Positions 24,054 through 31,633 of a stretch of 64,000 nt of DNA are shown in pieces. A model generated the notes under the pieces. The model worked only from the letters and a program-made list of their open reading frames with translations. It did no database searches and was not told the origin of the DNA. The stretch comes from Acidimicrobium ferrooxidans (GTDB taxonomy: Bacteria > Actinomycetota > Geothermincolia > Fen-727 > Anoxymicrobiaceae), in assembly GCA_020723485.1 (NCBI GenBank), contig DYIU01000002.1:157543-221542 (forward strand), read 5' to 3'. Position numbers and translations under genes: made by a program. The stretch's first letter is position 1, and each line of letters starts with the position of its first letter.

Positions 24054-25346
24054 TCACCCTCCTGTCTCACGTCCGCCTTCCGTCAACGAGCCTCTCATGA
24101 GGCCGCCGCCGCCGGAGGTCACGAGCACGTCTACCCGCCTGCCCACGAGGGACTCGTCTCCTTCGAGGACGACCCCCGCGAAGCTCTCGGCCCTGGCGAA
24201 AAGGCACCCGGGCTCGCTGTCCATGGGCGCTTCGACCAGTACTGGGATTATACGACCAACAAACGTCCGGTGAAACCGGTCGGCCGCGGCCCCCGCCGCC
24301 CTGCGCAGCTCCGTGGCGCGCTCCTGCTTCACAGCCGGTTCGACCGGGTCTCCCAACCGGCAGGCGGAGGTCCCCCTGCGGGGCGAGTACTTGAACACGT
24401 GTACCCTCGAGAACCCCGCCGACTCCAGCGCCTGCTTCGTCCGCCCGAACGCAGGGTCGTCCTCGCCGGGGAAGCCCACCATCACGTCCGTCGTCACCGT
24501 GAGACCGGGGACCTGCCGTCGGAGCTCCCCGACACGCGCCAGGAAGTCGGCCGGCTTGTAATCCCTTCCCATGGCGGCGAGGACCGACTCGTCGGCGCTC
24601 TGCATCGGAAGGTGCAGGTGCCTGCACAGGTTGTCCCTGTCGCGGAGGAGCGCCGCGAGGCCGTCCGACACGTCCGACAGCTCTATCGAGCTCAACCTCA
24701 CCCAGGTATCGGGGACCGCGTCGAGGACGGCCGAGACGAGGGACTCGAGTCCCCCGCCGGTGTCCGGCTCGCGGTAGCTCCCGAGGTCGATCCCGCAGAT
24801 TATCACCTCTCCCACGCCGAGGCGCGCAAGCGAACGAACCTCGTCGACCACCTCCGCGGCGGCCCTGCTGCTGGAAGGAGGCCTCAGGTGCGGCACTATG
24901 CAGTACGTGCAGAAGCGCTCGCACCCTTCCTGGACTTTCACCGGTATCCTGACCAGGTCCTCCGGCGACCACTCCAGGGGCTGTGGCGCGCACGCCCGGC
25001 ATCCGGCCAGTCCTGCCGCGGCGGTGGCTGCCTCGTCCTTCCGGACGTTCCCAAAGACCGCTGCGACACCGGGGGCGTCAAGCTCCCCGGCGTCGAAATC
25101 TACCCCGCAGCCGGTCACTACCACCGCAGCGCCGCTCCTGGCGCATCTCCTGATGAGCTTACGCGACTTCTTCATGCCCTCGGCCGTGACGGCGCAGGTG
25201 TTGACCACCCATACGGTCGGGACCTCCCCGGGGTGGGCCCTTATCAACCCGGCCGAAGCCAGCTCTCTCTCTATGGCCAGGGAATCCGCCCGGTTCACCC
25301 TGCAGCCCAGCGTGCTCACGCGGTAGGTCGCGCCCGCTCGCGTCAT
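24054..25346 (-). CDS. mtaB: tRNA t6A37 methylthiotransferase
   Basis: A 430-residue radical-SAM enzyme making 2-methylthio-t6A at position 37 of ANN-decoding tRNAs. N-terminal cluster cysteines occur in TLGCRVNRAD, NTCAVTAEG and VTGCGVDF; the radical-SAM motif is CERFCTYC; GIDLGSYRE and HLHLPMQSADESVLAAMGR match MtaB rather than MiaB. A short TRAM-like tail follows. The ATG at 25346 overlaps the rsmE TGA (ATGA). A much longer upstream open frame is a shadow of rsmE. It is the second methylthiotransferase gene in this window, with miaB. Confidence 0.9.
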   Translation of the reverse strand: MTRAGATYRVSTLGCRVNRADSLAIERELASAGLIRAHPGEVPTVWVVNTCAVTAEGMKKSRKLIRRCARSGAAVVVTGCGVDFDAGELDAPGVAAVFGNVRKDEAATAAAGLAGCRACAPQPLEWSPEDLVRIPVKVQEGCERFCTYCIVPHLRPPSSSRAAAEVVDEVRSLARLGVGEVIICGIDLGSYREPDTGGGLESLVSAVLDAVPDTWVRLSSIELSDVSDGLAALLRDRDNLCRHLHLPMQSADESVLAAMGRDYKPADFLARVGELRRQVPGLTVTTDVMVGFPGEDDPAFGRTKQALESAGFSRVHVFKYSPRRGTSACRLGDPVEPAVKQERATELRRAAGAAADRFHRTFVGRIIPVLVEAPMDSEPGCLFARAESFAGVVLEGDESLVGRRVDVLVTSGGGGLMRGSLTEGGRETGG

Positions 25347-26101
25347 CGGGAGGACCCCGGTCTCATGAGGCCGTAGTGGTACCTCACGACCGCCGCGGCG
25401 AGAGGGCCCGCGGTCTGCGTCCGCAGTATGAGGTCCCCGAACCCCGCCGCGACCGCTCCCTCGCTCTTCAGGAGCGCGGCTTCCGATGAGTCGAACCCAC
25501 CCTCCGGGCCGATGATGATCCCCAGGGACACCGGCGCTTCCGCGGGCAGGACGTCCTCGAGCGCAGACTCTCTCTCGTCTTCCCACAGGAGTACGTTCAA
25601 GTCCTGTCCCGCCAGCACCGGACCGCCGGGAGGCCACGGAACGGGGCGTTCTACCGCGAGCGGCCTGGGGCGCCTGGCGACCTTGGAAGCCTCGACCGCT
25701 ATCTTCACCCAGCGGTCGAGTCGCGACGCCGATTTCTCGAGCGAGCCCTCGGGGGACCTTGGAGCAGCGAAGGGGACCAGCCTGGAGATGCCCGCCTCGG
25801 CAGCCAGCGCCACGGCCTCGTCCATCTTTGCCGGGCGCCCGAGCGCCTGCAGAAGTACGACGCGCGGCCGCTCCTCGGCGAACCTCTCCTCACCAGCTAC
25901 CGAGCCGCGCACCTCCCGGGGCTCGACGGACTGGAGTCTCACCCGGTACACGCGGCCGGCCCCGTCCGAGACCAGTATCTCTCCCCCCGGCCTGCATCGC
26001 AGGGAACGCGCGATGTGGGCTGCCTCCCCACCCCTGAGCCGAACAATGCCTCCGTCGGGATCCAGCTCGTGGGGCGCGGCATAGAACAGGGGGAGGCTCA
26101 T
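25343..26101 (-). CDS. rsmE: 16S rRNA (uracil1498-N3)-methyltransferase
   Basis: A 252-residue SPOUT methyltransferase. An N-terminal PUA-like domain (to about 75, with GGEAAHIARSLR and VRLQS) precedes the knot domain with IIIGPEGGFDSSEAALLK and LGDLILRTQTAGPLAA-type ending (here GFGDLILRTQTAGPLAAA). It methylates U1498 of 16S rRNA. The ATG at 26101 follows dnaJ by 19 bases; the longer frame upstream overlaps dnaJ and is not conserved. The common hrcA-dnaJ-rsmE-mtaB order supports the call. Confidence 0.9.
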   Translation of the reverse strand: MSLPLFYAAPHELDPDGGIVRLRGGEAAHIARSLRCRPGGEILVSDGAGRVYRVRLQSVEPREVRGSVAGEERFAEERPRVVLLQALGRPAKMDEAVALAAEAGISRLVPFAAPRSPEGSLEKSASRLDRWVKIAVEASKVARRPRPLAVERPVPWPPGGPVLAGQDLNVLLWEDERESALEDVLPAEAPVSLGIIIGPEGGFDSSEAALLKSEGAVAAGFGDLILRTQTAGPLAAAVVRYHYGLMRPGSSR

Positions 26102-26120
26102 GTCGCCTGTGGAGCCGGGA

Positions 26121-27212
26121 TCACTTCCCGACCTTTTCCTTTCGAGCCTCGAGGTACGACTGCAGGTGCTTCTTCTGCTCGGAGCTGACCTTCCTCGGGA
26201 CCGAGACGTCAACCCTTACCAGGATGTCTCCCCTGCGCCCTCCGTAACGGGGGGGCAGGCCCTTGCCTTTGGCCTTCACCACGTCGCCGGGCTGGGTGCC
26301 GGATGGTACCTTCAGGAGGAAGTCGCCGTCCAGAGATTCCATCTCGACCGAGGTGCCCAGGGCTGCTTCGACCATGTCGACCTTCACGGACGTGAACAGG
26401 TCGGTGCCGCTGCGCTCGAATCCCGGGTGCGGCTCGACGTCCACGACGACGTACAGGTCACCCGTGGCGCCGCCCCTCACGCCTCCCTCGCCCTTGCCCC
26501 TTACCCTGAGCCTGTCGCCGCGCTCGATGCCCGGAGGCACGCTGACCTGGATCTTCTCGGTCACGGACGCGAGGCCGGAGCCGCCGCACGCGGCACACGG
26601 CTCGGTGATGAGCTGGCCCGCGCCTCCGCACTTTGCGCAGGTCTGCGCGCTCACCATGGTCCCCAGCAGGCTGCGCCTGGTCGTGCGGACCTGTCCCGCT
26701 CCACCGCAGGCGTCACAGGTGCTCATGTGGGTACCTGGCATGAGCCCGGTCCCGTCGCAGTCCTCGCAGGTCGCGCGCCTGCCGACCTCGATCTCCTTCT
26801 CGGTCCCGGTCACCACTTCGCCAAGGGTCACGGTGATGAGCATCTCCATGTCCCTGCCGCGGACCTTGCCGGGACGGGAAGGCCCGCGCGAGAACGGGTC
26901 GCGGAATCCTCCCCCGAAGAAGATGTCGAACAGGTCGGATATGGACGAGAAACCGTCGAAGTCTATCCCGGCGCCGCGGCGGAGTCCTTCCAGGCCGTAC
27001 GCGTCGTACTCCCGGCGCCTCTGCGCGTCCGAGAGCACCTCGTAGGCGAACGTCAACTCCTTGAACTTGTGCTCCCCGTCCGGGTCGTCGTGCGCGACGT
27101 CGGGGTGGACCTCCCTGGCCCGCTTGCGGTAGGCGGCCTTTATGTCGGCCTGGGACGCCCCCCTGGGCACCCCCAGTATCTCGTAGAGGTCTCGGTCGAT
27201 ATCGTTGTGCAA
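26121..27212 (-). CDS. dnaJ: Chaperone DnaJ
   Basis: A 363-residue type I Hsp40. J domain at residues 6-72 with HPD (EVHPDVA); Gly/Phe-rich region (DIFFGGGFRDPFSRG); four zinc-finger repeats (CEDCDGTG, CDACGGAG, CAKCGGAG, CAACGGSG); and a C-terminal substrate domain. It stimulates DnaK. grpE and dnaK are not in the window, so this is a split heat-shock locus under HrcA control from the upstream CIRCE. The start is a TTG. Confidence 0.95.
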   Translation of the reverse strand: MHNDIDRDLYEILGVPRGASQADIKAAYRKRAREVHPDVAHDDPDGEHKFKELTFAYEVLSDAQRRREYDAYGLEGLRRGAGIDFDGFSSISDLFDIFFGGGFRDPFSRGPSRPGKVRGRDMEMLITVTLGEVVTGTEKEIEVGRRATCEDCDGTGLMPGTHMSTCDACGGAGQVRTTRRSLLGTMVSAQTCAKCGGAGQLITEPCAACGGSGLASVTEKIQVSVPPGIERGDRLRVRGKGEGGVRGGATGDLYVVVDVEPHPGFERSGTDLFTSVKVDMVEAALGTSVEMESLDGDFLLKVPSGTQPGDVVKAKGKGLPPRYGGRRGDILVRVDVSVPRKVSSEQKKHLQSYLEARKEKVGK

Positions 27213-27225
27213 GCGTTACCCCGCT

Positions 27226-28263
27226 TCAGTCCATCGTCTGCAGGAACCTTCGGCCCAGGCTCTCCGCCATGAGTTCGACCATGCTGATGGTGCGCTCGTA
27301 GTCCATGCAGGTCGGCCCGACCACCCCCAGCGAGCCGAGCAGGCCCGACCCTATGGGATAGCTGGTGCCTACGAAAGCGCACCTCTGCAGCTCGCGCAGG
27401 CTGTTCTCCTCCCCGATGCGGACTGTAAGGCGCCTTTCGCGCAGCAGCTCCTTCAACAGGTCGAGGATGAAGTACTGCTTTTCCATCGCTTCCAGGAGCA
27501 CCTGAGCCCATTCCGAGCCCGCAACGTCCATTTCCCGCACTATGTTAGCCGTGCCGCCTATGAAGACCCTGTCCTCGATGGCGCCGAGGTACTCGCAGAC
27601 TGCGTCAAGGGCGCCAGCGAGCAGCTCCCTCCCCGCCTCGCCGAACCTCGCCCTTCCGGTGATGCCGGCTGCGTCGATGCTGTCCAGCGGGACACCCGCG
27701 ACAGACCTGATCAGGAAGGTCGACACCCTCTCCACGGTGTCGCCCTTCACGTCGCGGTCGAGCGCGATAAGCCGCCGGCCGACCTGGCCCTTCGACGTGA
27801 TTATCACGACCATGACCCTGCGGTCGCCCAGGCGCACCAGCTCCACGTGACGGACCGAATCAGCGGCGCTGAACGGTGCGAACACCATGGCAGTGGTGTG
27901 GGTCAGCCTCGAGAGCAGGACGGAAGCTTCCTGGAAAAGGCCCTCGATCTCCCGCGTCCTCGCGTCGAAGAGCTTCTCGATGGCCTCGGCGTCACGCAAA
28001 GACGGCCTCGTCTGCCCCATCAGCATGTCCACGTAGAACCTGTACGCGATGTCCGTCGGGACCCTGCCGGCGGAAGTGTGGGGCTGTATGAGGAGGCCCA
28101 GCTCCTCGAGGGTCGCCATCTCGTTGCGGATCGTGGCCGAGCTCACCTTGAGACCTGCCAGCTCGGCGACCGCCCCGGAGCCCACCGGCTTTCCGGTCAG
28201 GATGAAGCTCCTGACGACCGCCTGCAGTATCTTCCTCTTGCGCTCGTCTATCTGGAATACCAT
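27226..28263 (-). CDS. hrcA: Heat-inducible transcription repressor HrcA
   Basis: A 345-residue repressor. The N-terminal winged helix contains SGAVAELAGLKVSSATIRNE and a following LEELGLLIQPHTSAGRVPTD block; the central GAF-like domain has VVIITSKGQVG-type strands, and the end carries VVGPTCMDYERTISMVELM. It binds CIRCE and is typically reactivated by GroEL. A perfect CIRCE lies 30 bases upstream, so it is autoregulated together with dnaJ. Confidence 0.96.
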   Translation of the reverse strand: MVFQIDERKRKILQAVVRSFILTGKPVGSGAVAELAGLKVSSATIRNEMATLEELGLLIQPHTSAGRVPTDIAYRFYVDMLMGQTRPSLRDAEAIEKLFDARTREIEGLFQEASVLLSRLTHTTAMVFAPFSAADSVRHVELVRLGDRRVMVVIITSKGQVGRRLIALDRDVKGDTVERVSTFLIRSVAGVPLDSIDAAGITGRARFGEAGRELLAGALDAVCEYLGAIEDRVFIGGTANIVREMDVAGSEWAQVLLEAMEKQYFILDLLKELLRERRLTVRIGEENSLRELQRCAFVGTSYPIGSGLLGSLGVVGPTCMDYERTISMVELMAESLGRRFLQTMD

Positions 28264-28292
28264 GTTAACCCCGTATCTCTGACACGGTTAGT

Positions 28293-28319
28293 TTAGCACT
28301 CACGGGGTAGGAGTGCTAA
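28293..28319 (-). promoter_or_regulatory. CIRCE operator of the hrcA-dnaJ operon
   Basis: A perfect TTAGCACTC-N9-GAGTGCTAA inverted repeat, the HrcA binding site. It lies between the end of lepA and the hrcA ATG, in the expected leader/promoter position. Confidence 0.97.
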
Positions 28320-28330
28320 CCGGCAACGCG

Positions 28331-30133
28331 CTAACCCGATTCCTCGCTCTTGATCATCGCGATGAAGGCCTCCTGCGGGAGCTCCACCTGGCCGACCATC
28401 TTCATCCTCTTCTTGCCGGCCTTCTGCTTCTCCCAGAGTTTTCGCTTGCGGGTTATGTCTCCGCCGTAGCACTTCGCGGTGACGTCCTTCCTGCGCGCCG
28501 GGACCGTCTCGCGCGCTATGACGCGGCCGCCCACGGAGGCCTGGATCGCGAGCTCGAAGAGCTGCCTTGGTATCACCGACTTGAGCTTGGCGGCTATCTC
28601 GCGGCCGCGCGACTGTGCGCGGTCCCTGGGCACGATACTCGAGAAAGCGTCCACCACCTCGCCGTGGACCATTATCTCGAGCTTGACCAGGGGCCCCTCC
28701 CTGAACTCTTCCAGCTCGTAGTCGAGCGAGGCGTATCCCCGGGAACGGCTCTTCAGCTGATCGTAGAAACCGCTGACCAGCTCAGCAAGCGGCATGTGGT
28801 AGGAGATCTCCACCCTGTTGGTGGACAGGTAGACCATGTCCCTGTAGACGGCCCGCCGCTGCTGGCACAGCTCCATCACGGGCCCCACCATGTCACCCGG
28901 CGTGATGATGAGAAGGCCCACGTAAGGCTCCTCCACCCTGGCGACGCTGTTGGCGGGCGGCATCTCGGACGGGTTCTTGACGGTGACCGTGTTGCCCGCC
29001 TTGTCGGTCACCATATAGACCACGTTCGGAGCGGTGACGATGAGCTCCAGGCCGTACTCCCTCTCGAGCCTTTCCCTGACGACGTCCATGTGCAGGAGGC
29101 CCAGGAACCCGCAGCGGAACCCGAACCCCAGGGCCTGGGACGTCTCGGGCTCGAAGTTGAACGCCGAGTCGTTCAGCCTGAGCTTCGAGAGGGCCTCCCG
29201 GAGCTGCTGGTAATCGTTGTTCTCCACGGGGAACAGGCCCGCGAACACCACGGGCTTCGGCTCGCGGTAGCCGGGGAGCGGGTCCGGAGCTCCGTGCGGG
29301 GAGGTGGTTATGGTATCCCCGACGGGAAGCTTCGACACGTCCTTTATGCCGGTCGCGACGAAGCCCACCTCGCCCGCCGACAGCTTCTCGGCCGGCTCCA
29401 GGTCGGGATTAAGATAGCCCAGGGACTCCACCTGGGCTGTGCTCCCGGCGGCCATCATGCGGATCTCCATGCCCTGGGCGAGCTCTCCGGAGACCACCCG
29501 CACGAACGTGACCACTCCCCTGTACTGGTCGTACGTCGAGTCGAACACGAGCGCCCTCAGCCTGTTGTCCCCCGGGCCCCGGGGCGGCGGCACCCGGTCG
29601 ATGACTGCGCGGAGCACCTCCTCGACCCCCAGGCCGCTCTTCGCGGAGCAGAACAGGACCTCGTCGGGCTGTATCCCGAGTATCTCCACCAGCTCATCCG
29701 AGACCTTCTCGAGCTCGGCTGAGGCGAGGTCTATCTTGTTCACGACGGGTACGATGACCAGGCCGTTCTCCTGGGCGAGGTGCAGGTTGCCGATGGTCTG
29801 CGCCTCGACCCCCTGCGTAGCGTCGACCAGGAGGACCGCCCCCTCGCAGGCTGCGAGAGTCCTGGAGACCTCGTAGGTGAAGTCGACATGGCCCGGAGTG
29901 TCGATCAGGTTTATCTGGTACGGCCGCCCGTCCACCACGTGCGAGAGCCTCACCGCCTGCGCCTTTATGGTGATGCCCCGCTCGCGCTCCAGGTCCATCC
30001 TGTCGAGGAACTGCGGCTTCTCGTGCCCCGGCTCGATGGCGCCCGTCAGCTCGAGCAGCCTGTCCGCCAGGGTCGACTTGCCGTGGTCTATGTGGGCTAT
30101 GATGCAGAAGTTCCTGATGTCGGCGGCTTCCAG
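28331..30133 (-). CDS. lepA: Elongation factor 4
   Basis: A 600-residue ribosomal back-translocase GTPase. G1 IAHIDHGKST, G2 RERGITIKAQ, G3 LIDTPGHVDF, G4 VVNKIDLA and G5 FCSAKSG are intact; the C-terminal LepA-specific domain has GGDITRKRKLWEKQK. The G1 motif lies upstream of the first ATG, so that ATG (29998) would give a dead protein. In the full frame the only suitable initiator after GGAGG (30149-30145) is a CTG at 30133, nine bases downstream; an in-frame stop lies further upstream. The divergent neighbour is rpsT. Confidence 0.92.
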   Translation of the reverse strand: MEAADIRNFCIIAHIDHGKSTLADRLLELTGAIEPGHEKPQFLDRMDLERERGITIKAQAVRLSHVVDGRPYQINLIDTPGHVDFTYEVSRTLAACEGAVLLVDATQGVEAQTIGNLHLAQENGLVIVPVVNKIDLASAELEKVSDELVEILGIQPDEVLFCSAKSGLGVEEVLRAVIDRVPPPRGPGDNRLRALVFDSTYDQYRGVVTFVRVVSGELAQGMEIRMMAAGSTAQVESLGYLNPDLEPAEKLSAGEVGFVATGIKDVSKLPVGDTITTSPHGAPDPLPGYREPKPVVFAGLFPVENNDYQQLREALSKLRLNDSAFNFEPETSQALGFGFRCGFLGLLHMDVVRERLEREYGLELIVTAPNVVYMVTDKAGNTVTVKNPSEMPPANSVARVEEPYVGLLIITPGDMVGPVMELCQQRRAVYRDMVYLSTNRVEISYHMPLAELVSGFYDQLKSRSRGYASLDYELEEFREGPLVKLEIMVHGEVVDAFSSIVPRDRAQSRGREIAAKLKSVIPRQLFELAIQASVGGRVIARETVPARRKDVTAKCYGGDITRKRKLWEKQKAGKKRMKMVGQVELPQEAFIAMIKSEESG

Positions 30134-30209
30134 GACTAAACACCTCCAGGCGTAATGATAGCAGAAGGTGAGGCCCCGTCAGGCGCACCCGCAGACCCGT
30201 CGGGGAATG

Positions 30210-30238
30210 TCGACAGAAGACACCTCCTGTGCTAAAAT
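30210..30238 (+). promoter_or_regulatory. Promoter of rpsT
   Basis: TCGACA (30210-30215) and TAAAAT (30233-30238) with 17 bases between, about 70 bases before the rpsT start. Confidence 0.65.
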
Positions 30239-30246
30239 CCTGCGGT

Positions 30247-30268
30247 AGCCGCGGCCCGGTCCGCGGCT
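30247..30268 (+). other. Hairpin in the rpsT leader
   Basis: AGCCGCGG/CCGCGGCT forms an 8-bp stem around a 6-base loop, starting about nine bases after the -10 box. No T-run follows. It may protect the 5' end or take part in S20 autoregulation (inference). Confidence 0.45.
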
Positions 30269-30310
30269 GTTACGCAGTCTCAAAGGTAGTCATCTTTCAA
30301 GGAAGTGTAG

Positions 30311-30574
30311 ATGCCCAATATCAAGTCGCAGGTTAAGAGGATGCACAAGTCGGAGCGGCAGCGGCAGCGCAACCGCTCCGTCAAGTCCGCGCTCAAGACG
30401 GTCATCAAGAAGTTCTACGCCGCCAACCAGGCGGGCGACGTCGAAGCCGCCACCGCCACGTTCGACGAGGCCTCGCGTGCGCTGGACAAGGCCGCCTCCA
30501 AGGGAGTCATCCACCGTAACAAGGCGGCCAACAAGAAGTCCCGTATGGCGCGCGACCTCAACGCGATGAAATAA
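30311..30574 (+). CDS. rpsT: 30S ribosomal protein S20
   Basis: An 87-residue basic helical protein: [20 protein letters not shown], then [16 protein letters not shown], and [17 protein letters not shown] near the end are the S20 signature. The ATG has AGGAAG five bases upstream. It is the only plus-strand gene within the first 37 kb and stands between divergent lepA and convergent holA (12-base gap), the usual holA-rpsT-lepA arrangement. Confidence 0.97.
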   Translation: MPNIKSQVKRMHKSERQRQRNRSVKSALKTVIKKFYAANQAGDVEAATATFDEASRALDKAASKGVIHRNKAANKKSRMARDLNAMK

Positions 30575-30586
30575 CCCCCGGGAAGC

Positions 30587-31633
30587 CTACCCTACTATCC
30601 TCACTATCAACGTCTCGAGGACGTGTCCCTGGTATTGGGCATCGGGCAGGTACTTGCTCGAGTACATCTGCTCCTGCGCGCGCTTGAAATCGCCGAACGC
30701 CGAGCGGAGCCGCTCGGCCGAGAACCTGCGGGCCTGTGCCAGGCACTTGCTGACGAGGAACGGCGGTATCTGGAGGTCGGAGGCTATCGACGAGTAATCG
30801 TGGTCCGCGGCGAGCGACTTGCACCTGGCGATGAGCCTGAACTGCCTCAGGAGGAGGCTGAATATCCGCTGGGGGCTCTCGCCCTGCCTGAGGAGCCTGT
30901 TGAGCAGGTACAGGGACACGTCCCTGCGCCTGTCGGCCACCGAATCCACCAGCTCGAAGACCCCCTGCTCGGCCACGGGCGCCACCACCTGGGACACCTC
31001 GGCGGCGGTGACCAGCTCGCTGTCCCCCGCGAACAGGCATATCCTCTCCACCGCGTCCTCCAGGTCGCGCAGCCCGCGGCCGACCTTCTCTACCAGGAGT
31101 TCACGGGCGGGCGTCTCGATCCGCTTTCCGCGCCTGGTGAACTGCTCGCTGACCCAGTCGTCCAGCTTCTGCTGCCTGCTCTTCCCCATGGTGAACTTGA
31201 GCGTCTCTCCGACCGATGACGCCTTCTTGAAGAGCGGGCTGGACTCGACGCGCCTTATCACGTTGGCGTCACGGGGCTCCCCCGCCGCGGGGACGCGCGC
31301 GACCAGTACGAGGGTGGTAGCCGGGTTGGGGCGGTCGAGGTAGGAGCAGAGGGTCTCCTGTTCCTTCCGGGAGAGAGCGCTCACGTCGCGCGCGATGACC
31401 AGCCGCCTGTCCGAGAGGAGCGGGATGGTCTCGGCGGAATCCACTATGCGTTCCGCGCCGGCCTCCGGTGCGTTCAGCACCTCCATGTTGAAGTCGGCGT
31501 CCACCTCGGCCGAGAGGAGCTTCTTCAGCCTGGTCAGCGCCTCCTCGACCAGGAGCTCCTCGTCCCCGTAAATGTAGTAGACGTTCTTGAGTTCGCTGAT
31601 GCTGTCAACGCGCTTGCGGGCCAGCTCGATCAC
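30587..31633 (-). CDS. holA: DNA polymerase III subunit delta
   Basis: A 348-residue clamp-loader subunit. NVYYIYGDEELLVEEAL at the N-terminus, a degenerate AAA+ core without Walker A, ETIPLLSDRRLVIARDV, and a C-terminal collar with FELVDSVADRRRD and LLRQFRLIARC match HolA. The GTG start overlaps the comEC stop by four bases and has GGAGAGG upstream. Confidence 0.92.
   Translation of the reverse strand: MIELARKRVDSISELKNVYYIYGDEELLVEEALTRLKKLLSAEVDADFNMEVLNAPEAGAERIVDSAETIPLLSDRRLVIARDVSALSRKEQETLCSYLDRPNPATTLVLVARVPAAGEPRDANVIRRVESSPLFKKASSVGETLKFTMGKSRQQKLDDWVSEQFTRRGKRIETPARELLVEKVGRGLRDLEDAVERICLFAGDSELVTAAEVSQVVAPVAEQGVFELVDSVADRRRDVSLYLLNRLLRQGESPQRIFSLLLRQFRLIARCKSLAADHDYSSIASDLQIPPFLVSKCLAQARRFSAERLRSAFGDFKRAQEQMYSSKYLPDAQYQGHVLETLIVRIVG

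Noticed and set aside
25347-25637. A 97-residue N-terminal extension of MtaB
   Set aside because: It is an out-of-frame reading of the 3' end of rsmE and has no family similarity.
29998-30000. ATG at 29998 as the lepA start
   Set aside because: It would remove the P-loop (IAHIDHGKST), which is encoded intact upstream in the same frame after a good ribosome-binding site.
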